Program-made: the position numbers and the translations under genes
Source of the DNA: Anaerolineae bacterium
GTDB taxonomy: Bacteria > Chloroflexota > Anaerolineae > Aggregatilineales > Phototrophicaceae
NCBI GenBank assembly: GCA_020849765.1
Contig: JADLAY010000003.1
Span: forward strand, 186,001 to 250,000
Direction: 5' to 3'
DNA length: 64,000 nt
Shown here: piece by piece, positions 61,756 to 64,000 of the stretch
Layout of the letters: the number at the start of each line of letters is the position of its first letter
How positions within the stretch are numbered: the stretch's first letter is position 1
The notes under the pieces: model-generated
Told to the model about the DNA's origin: nothing
Database searches by the model: none
What the model saw: the letters and a program-made list of their open reading frames with translations, nothing else

Positions 61756-63450
61756 ATGGCTATGACGCGAGCACAGTTCCGTGAAAATGGCAATCTCATT
61801 TGTGATGGCTATTTGTTCAAAGAACTTGCGATTGGCGGCGTCCAGTGGCTCGACCGCAATAAAGAGCAGGTCAACCAACTCAACGTTTTCCCGGTGCCGG
61901 ATGGCGACACGGGCACCAACATGCTGTTGACGATGCGCGGCGCCTTCGACCAGATCGCAGATATCGAAGAGCCGCACGTCGGCAGGCTGGCGAAAGTCTT
62001 CGCGGATGGTGCGCTGCGCCATGCGCGTGGCAACTCCGGCGTGATCCTGTCACAGATCTGGGCGGGCGCGGCGCGCGCGCTCGAAGGTCACGAGTTGCTC
62101 GATGCGCCATCGGTCGCCGATGCGTGCGTCTCGGCGGTCGATCTGGCCTATCGCGCGGTCGAAAAACCGGTCGAGGGCACGATTCTGACCGTATCCCGTG
62201 ACATCAAAGACGCCGTCGTTCAAAAGACAGAGACGCAGGGCGATCTTGTCAGCGTCCTGAAGACGATGGTGTTCGCCGGGCGTTCCTCGCTGCGCCGGAC
62301 GCCGGAGATGCTGCCCCTGCTCAAGAAGGCGGGCGTGGTCGATTCCGGCGGCCAGGGTCTGGTCTTCATCCTGGAAGGGATGCTGCGCGCGCTTTGCGGC
62401 AAGGACATCATGCTGGTCGACAGCGCCATGCCGGTTCTGGGCCAGCAGGCGGAGTCGTGGCAGGCGGCGCTGGTGCCGGAAGACGAAGAAGGCTACGGCT
62501 ACGACGTCCAGTTCCTGATGCATGGGCGCGATATGGACGTCGCCAGAATCCGCGAAGACATCAACAGCATGGGCTGGTCGACGCTGGTCGTCGGCGACAG
62601 CAGCCTGATCAAAGTGCACGTCCACGTGCATAACCCCGGCGAGCCGCTCAATTACGCGATCACCTCCGGTGCCGACATCGACGACGTCGTGGTCGAGAAC
62701 ATGCACCGCCAATATCAACAGTACGTCCAGGCGCGCGCCGAACGCGAACAAGACGCCGCAATTACAACCGACGGCATCGCCGTAATCACGGTCGCCAGCG
62801 GCGGCGGCATGAAGCGCCTGTTCACGCAGGAGTTGGGCGCCGCCTACGTCATCACCGGCGGGCAGACGATGAACCCCAGCACGGGCGACTTCCTGAGTGC
62901 CATCGACCGCGTCGCCAACGAAGAAGTCATTCTGCTGCCCAACAACAAGAACGTGCTGCTTTCGGCACGGCAGGCGGCGGAGCAGGCGCGGCACAAGCGG
63001 GTGCGCGTCGTGCCGAGCGCCACCCTGCCCCAGGGGATCGCGGCCATGTTCGAGTACGCCAACGCGTCGAGCATGGAACCGCCGGCGAGCCTCGACGAAA
63101 CCACCGACATGATGACCGAGATGCTCTCGCTCGTCGTCACCGGCGAAATCACGCGGGCGACGCGCGACGTCGAGATCGACGGGCTGGAAGTGCGCGCCGG
63201 TCAGTTCATCGGCCTGATCGACGACGTGCTCAAGGTCGCCGGAAACGATTTGACTCAGGTCTCGCGCGATCTGCTGCGCATGGCGGACACCCATCGCTAC
63301 GAACGCGTGACGCTCTATTACGGCGAAGGCGTCGGCGAATCGGATGCCAGGGCGCTGGTCGCGACTCTATCCGACGACTTCCCTGATCTGGAGTTCGAAG
63401 TCATCGCCGGGGGACAACCGTTATATCCATACATCATCAGTCTTGAGTAG
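61756..63450 (+). CDS. fakA: DAK2-domain fatty acid kinase FakA-like protein
   Basis: 564 residues, close to the usual 550. The DAK2-type nucleotide-binding part has the metal motif FPVPDGDTGTNMLLTM and HARGNSGVILSQIWAG, with VDSGGQGLVFILEGM further on. A middle domain (about 235-310, with EDEEGYGYDVQFLMHGR and IKVHVHVHNPGEPLN) and a C-terminal YloV-like domain follow. In Firmicutes FakA phosphorylates fatty acids bound to FakB, feeding them to phospholipid synthesis as acyl-phosphates. The next gene is a DegV/FakB homologue, which supports that role here. The ATG has GAGGAA nine bases upstream. Confidence 0.92.
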   Translation: MAMTRAQFRENGNLICDGYLFKELAIGGVQWLDRNKEQVNQLNVFPVPDGDTGTNMLLTMRGAFDQIADIEEPHVGRLAKVFADGALRHARGNSGVILSQIWAGAARALEGHELLDAPSVADACVSAVDLAYRAVEKPVEGTILTVSRDIKDAVVQKTETQGDLVSVLKTMVFAGRSSLRRTPEMLPLLKKAGVVDSGGQGLVFILEGMLRALCGKDIMLVDSAMPVLGQQAESWQAALVPEDEEGYGYDVQFLMHGRDMDVARIREDINSMGWSTLVVGDSSLIKVHVHVHNPGEPLNYAITSGADIDDVVVENMHRQYQQYVQARAEREQDAAITTDGIAVITVASGGGMKRLFTQELGAAYVITGGQTMNPSTGDFLSAIDRVANEEVILLPNNKNVLLSARQAAEQARHKRVRVVPSATLPQGIAAMFEYANASSMEPPASLDETTDMMTEMLSLVVTGEITRATRDVEIDGLEVRAGQFIGLIDDVLKVAGNDLTQVSRDLLRMADTHRYERVTLYYGEGVGESDARALVATLSDDFPDLEFEVIAGGQPLYPYIISLE

Positions 63451-64000
63451 ATGCAGCGTACAGCCATCATCACAGACAGCGGAATTCAACTGGGAGCGCT
63501 GGCCGAGCGCGCTGCGCTGCCGTTGACCATTCTGCCCAATCAGATAGTGACAGCGCGCGAAACCTTCTTCGAGGTCGACGATCGCAGCAACGAAGAGGCG
63601 TTAGCGCTGCTGGCGAAGTCGGACTCCCCGGCGACACTTGAGGCGCCCAGTTCGGACGCATATTCGCGCGCCTTCGGCACCCTCTCGCGCGACGCCGACG
63701 AGATCGTCTGCATCTGCCCCTCCCGCCAGGTGCTGCCGCACTGGGAAAACGCCAACCGCGCCATCCGCATGACGCCGGGCACCTGCCCGATCCGGCTGAT
63801 CGACTCACAGTTGATCTCCGGCGGCCAGACGCTGGCGACGCTCGCCATCGCCGAGGCCATCGCCAGAGAAGATCACATCAACGACATCGAACGCCTGGCG
63901 CGCACGGTGGCGGCTCGCACCTATCTGATGATCGCGATTGACGAGGTAGAAAAGCTGCGTCTGGTCGAAGGGCTGGGCGCTGCGCACGCGCTGTTCAGCA
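63451..64000 (+). CDS. DegV family protein (FakB-like), cut by the window end
   Basis: The frame opens with an ATG directly after the fakA stop and is still open at base 64000, giving the first 183 residues of a protein that should be about 280 long. The start MQRTAIITDSGIQL fits the DegV pattern (TDSxxxL). LPLTILPNQIVT and SPATLEAPSSDAYSRAF follow, the latter being the TSQPSxxxF-like fatty-acid binding loop, with CICPSRQVLPHWENA and LIDSQLISGGQTLATL later. DegV/FakB proteins bind one fatty acid and present it to FakA. The direct abutment to fakA supports a FakAB pair. Confidence 0.88.
   Translation, partial: MQRTAIITDSGIQLGALAERAALPLTILPNQIVTARETFFEVDDRSNEEALALLAKSDSPATLEAPSSDAYSRAFGTLSRDADEIVCICPSRQVLPHWENANRAIRMTPGTCPIRLIDSQLISGGQTLATLAIAEAIAREDHINDIERLARTVAARTYLMIAIDEVEKLRLVEGLGAAHALFS

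Overview
The window looks like a chromosomal segment from a member of the Chloroflexota, most likely an Anaerolineae-type filament or one of its uncultured relatives. The evidence is indirect. Base composition is GC-rich. Lipoproteins and exported proteins carry Thr-Pro (TPT) rich linkers. GTG and TTG starts are frequent. A long-form HPF, a split Tad pilus system, GAF-rich sensor kinases, PspA-like and FlgD-like proteins, and a KorAB ferredoxin oxidoreductase all fit that group. No rRNA, tRNA, CRISPR array, prophage or insertion sequence was seen. No stretch longer than about 300 bases lacks a gene.

Layout. (1) 50-2454 (+): a thiol-redox module, with CcdA, a TlpA-like thioredoxin and a DUF2085 membrane protein. 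(2) 2574-8912 (-): three Tad pseudopilin-type proteins, namely TadE, a von Willebrand TadG, and a very large TadE with a Pro-rich stalk. (3) 9046-13809 (-): a signalling block with a PspA-like coiled-coil protein, a multi-GAF histidine kinase with a degenerate receiver, and two OmpR-type response regulators. (4) 13961-14902 (+): a DsbA-like thioredoxin-fold protein. (5) 14945-21637 (-): Lon, an AlbA_2/Schlafen-type regulator, a TolB-like propeller lipoprotein, FabG and a HIT protein. (6) 21799-25920 (+): a tightly coupled set of FlgD-like exported protein, PhnD-like lipoprotein and two family-2 glycosyltransferases. (7) 25985-35439 (-): a NarL/DegS-type two-component pair, the Tad assembly machine (CpaB, TadZ, TadA, TadB, TadC), then ComF and HPF. 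(8) 35606-38327 (+): PgeF, YggS, YggT, DUF167 and a lipoprotein. (9) 38324-41005 (-): a membrane-anchored NACHT-like NTPase with HEAT-like repeats. (10) 41200-52921 (+): seven consecutive large polytopic membrane proteins of GT-C/YfhO type. (11) 52918-53823 (-): a YihY/BrkB protein. (12) 53960-58227 (+): a small membrane protein, a GntR/FCD regulator with a clear promoter and operator, and KorA-KorB. (13) 58284-60797 (-): an alpha/beta hydrolase fused to an acyl-CoA ligase. (14) 61019-64000 (+): ribulose-phosphate epimerase, FakA-like DAK2 protein and a DegV/FakB-like protein cut by the window end.

How the parts fit. Two themes stand out. The first is the cell surface: a Tad pilus with oversized, adhesin-like minor subunits, its regulators, and a large set of membrane glycosyltransferase-like proteins. 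The second is acyl and 2-oxoacid metabolism: FabG, KorAB with a FadR-like regulator, the hydrolase/acyl-CoA ligase fusion, and a FakA/FakB pair that would activate exogenous fatty acids as acyl-phosphates. All functional statements rest on motifs and context; no database search was run.
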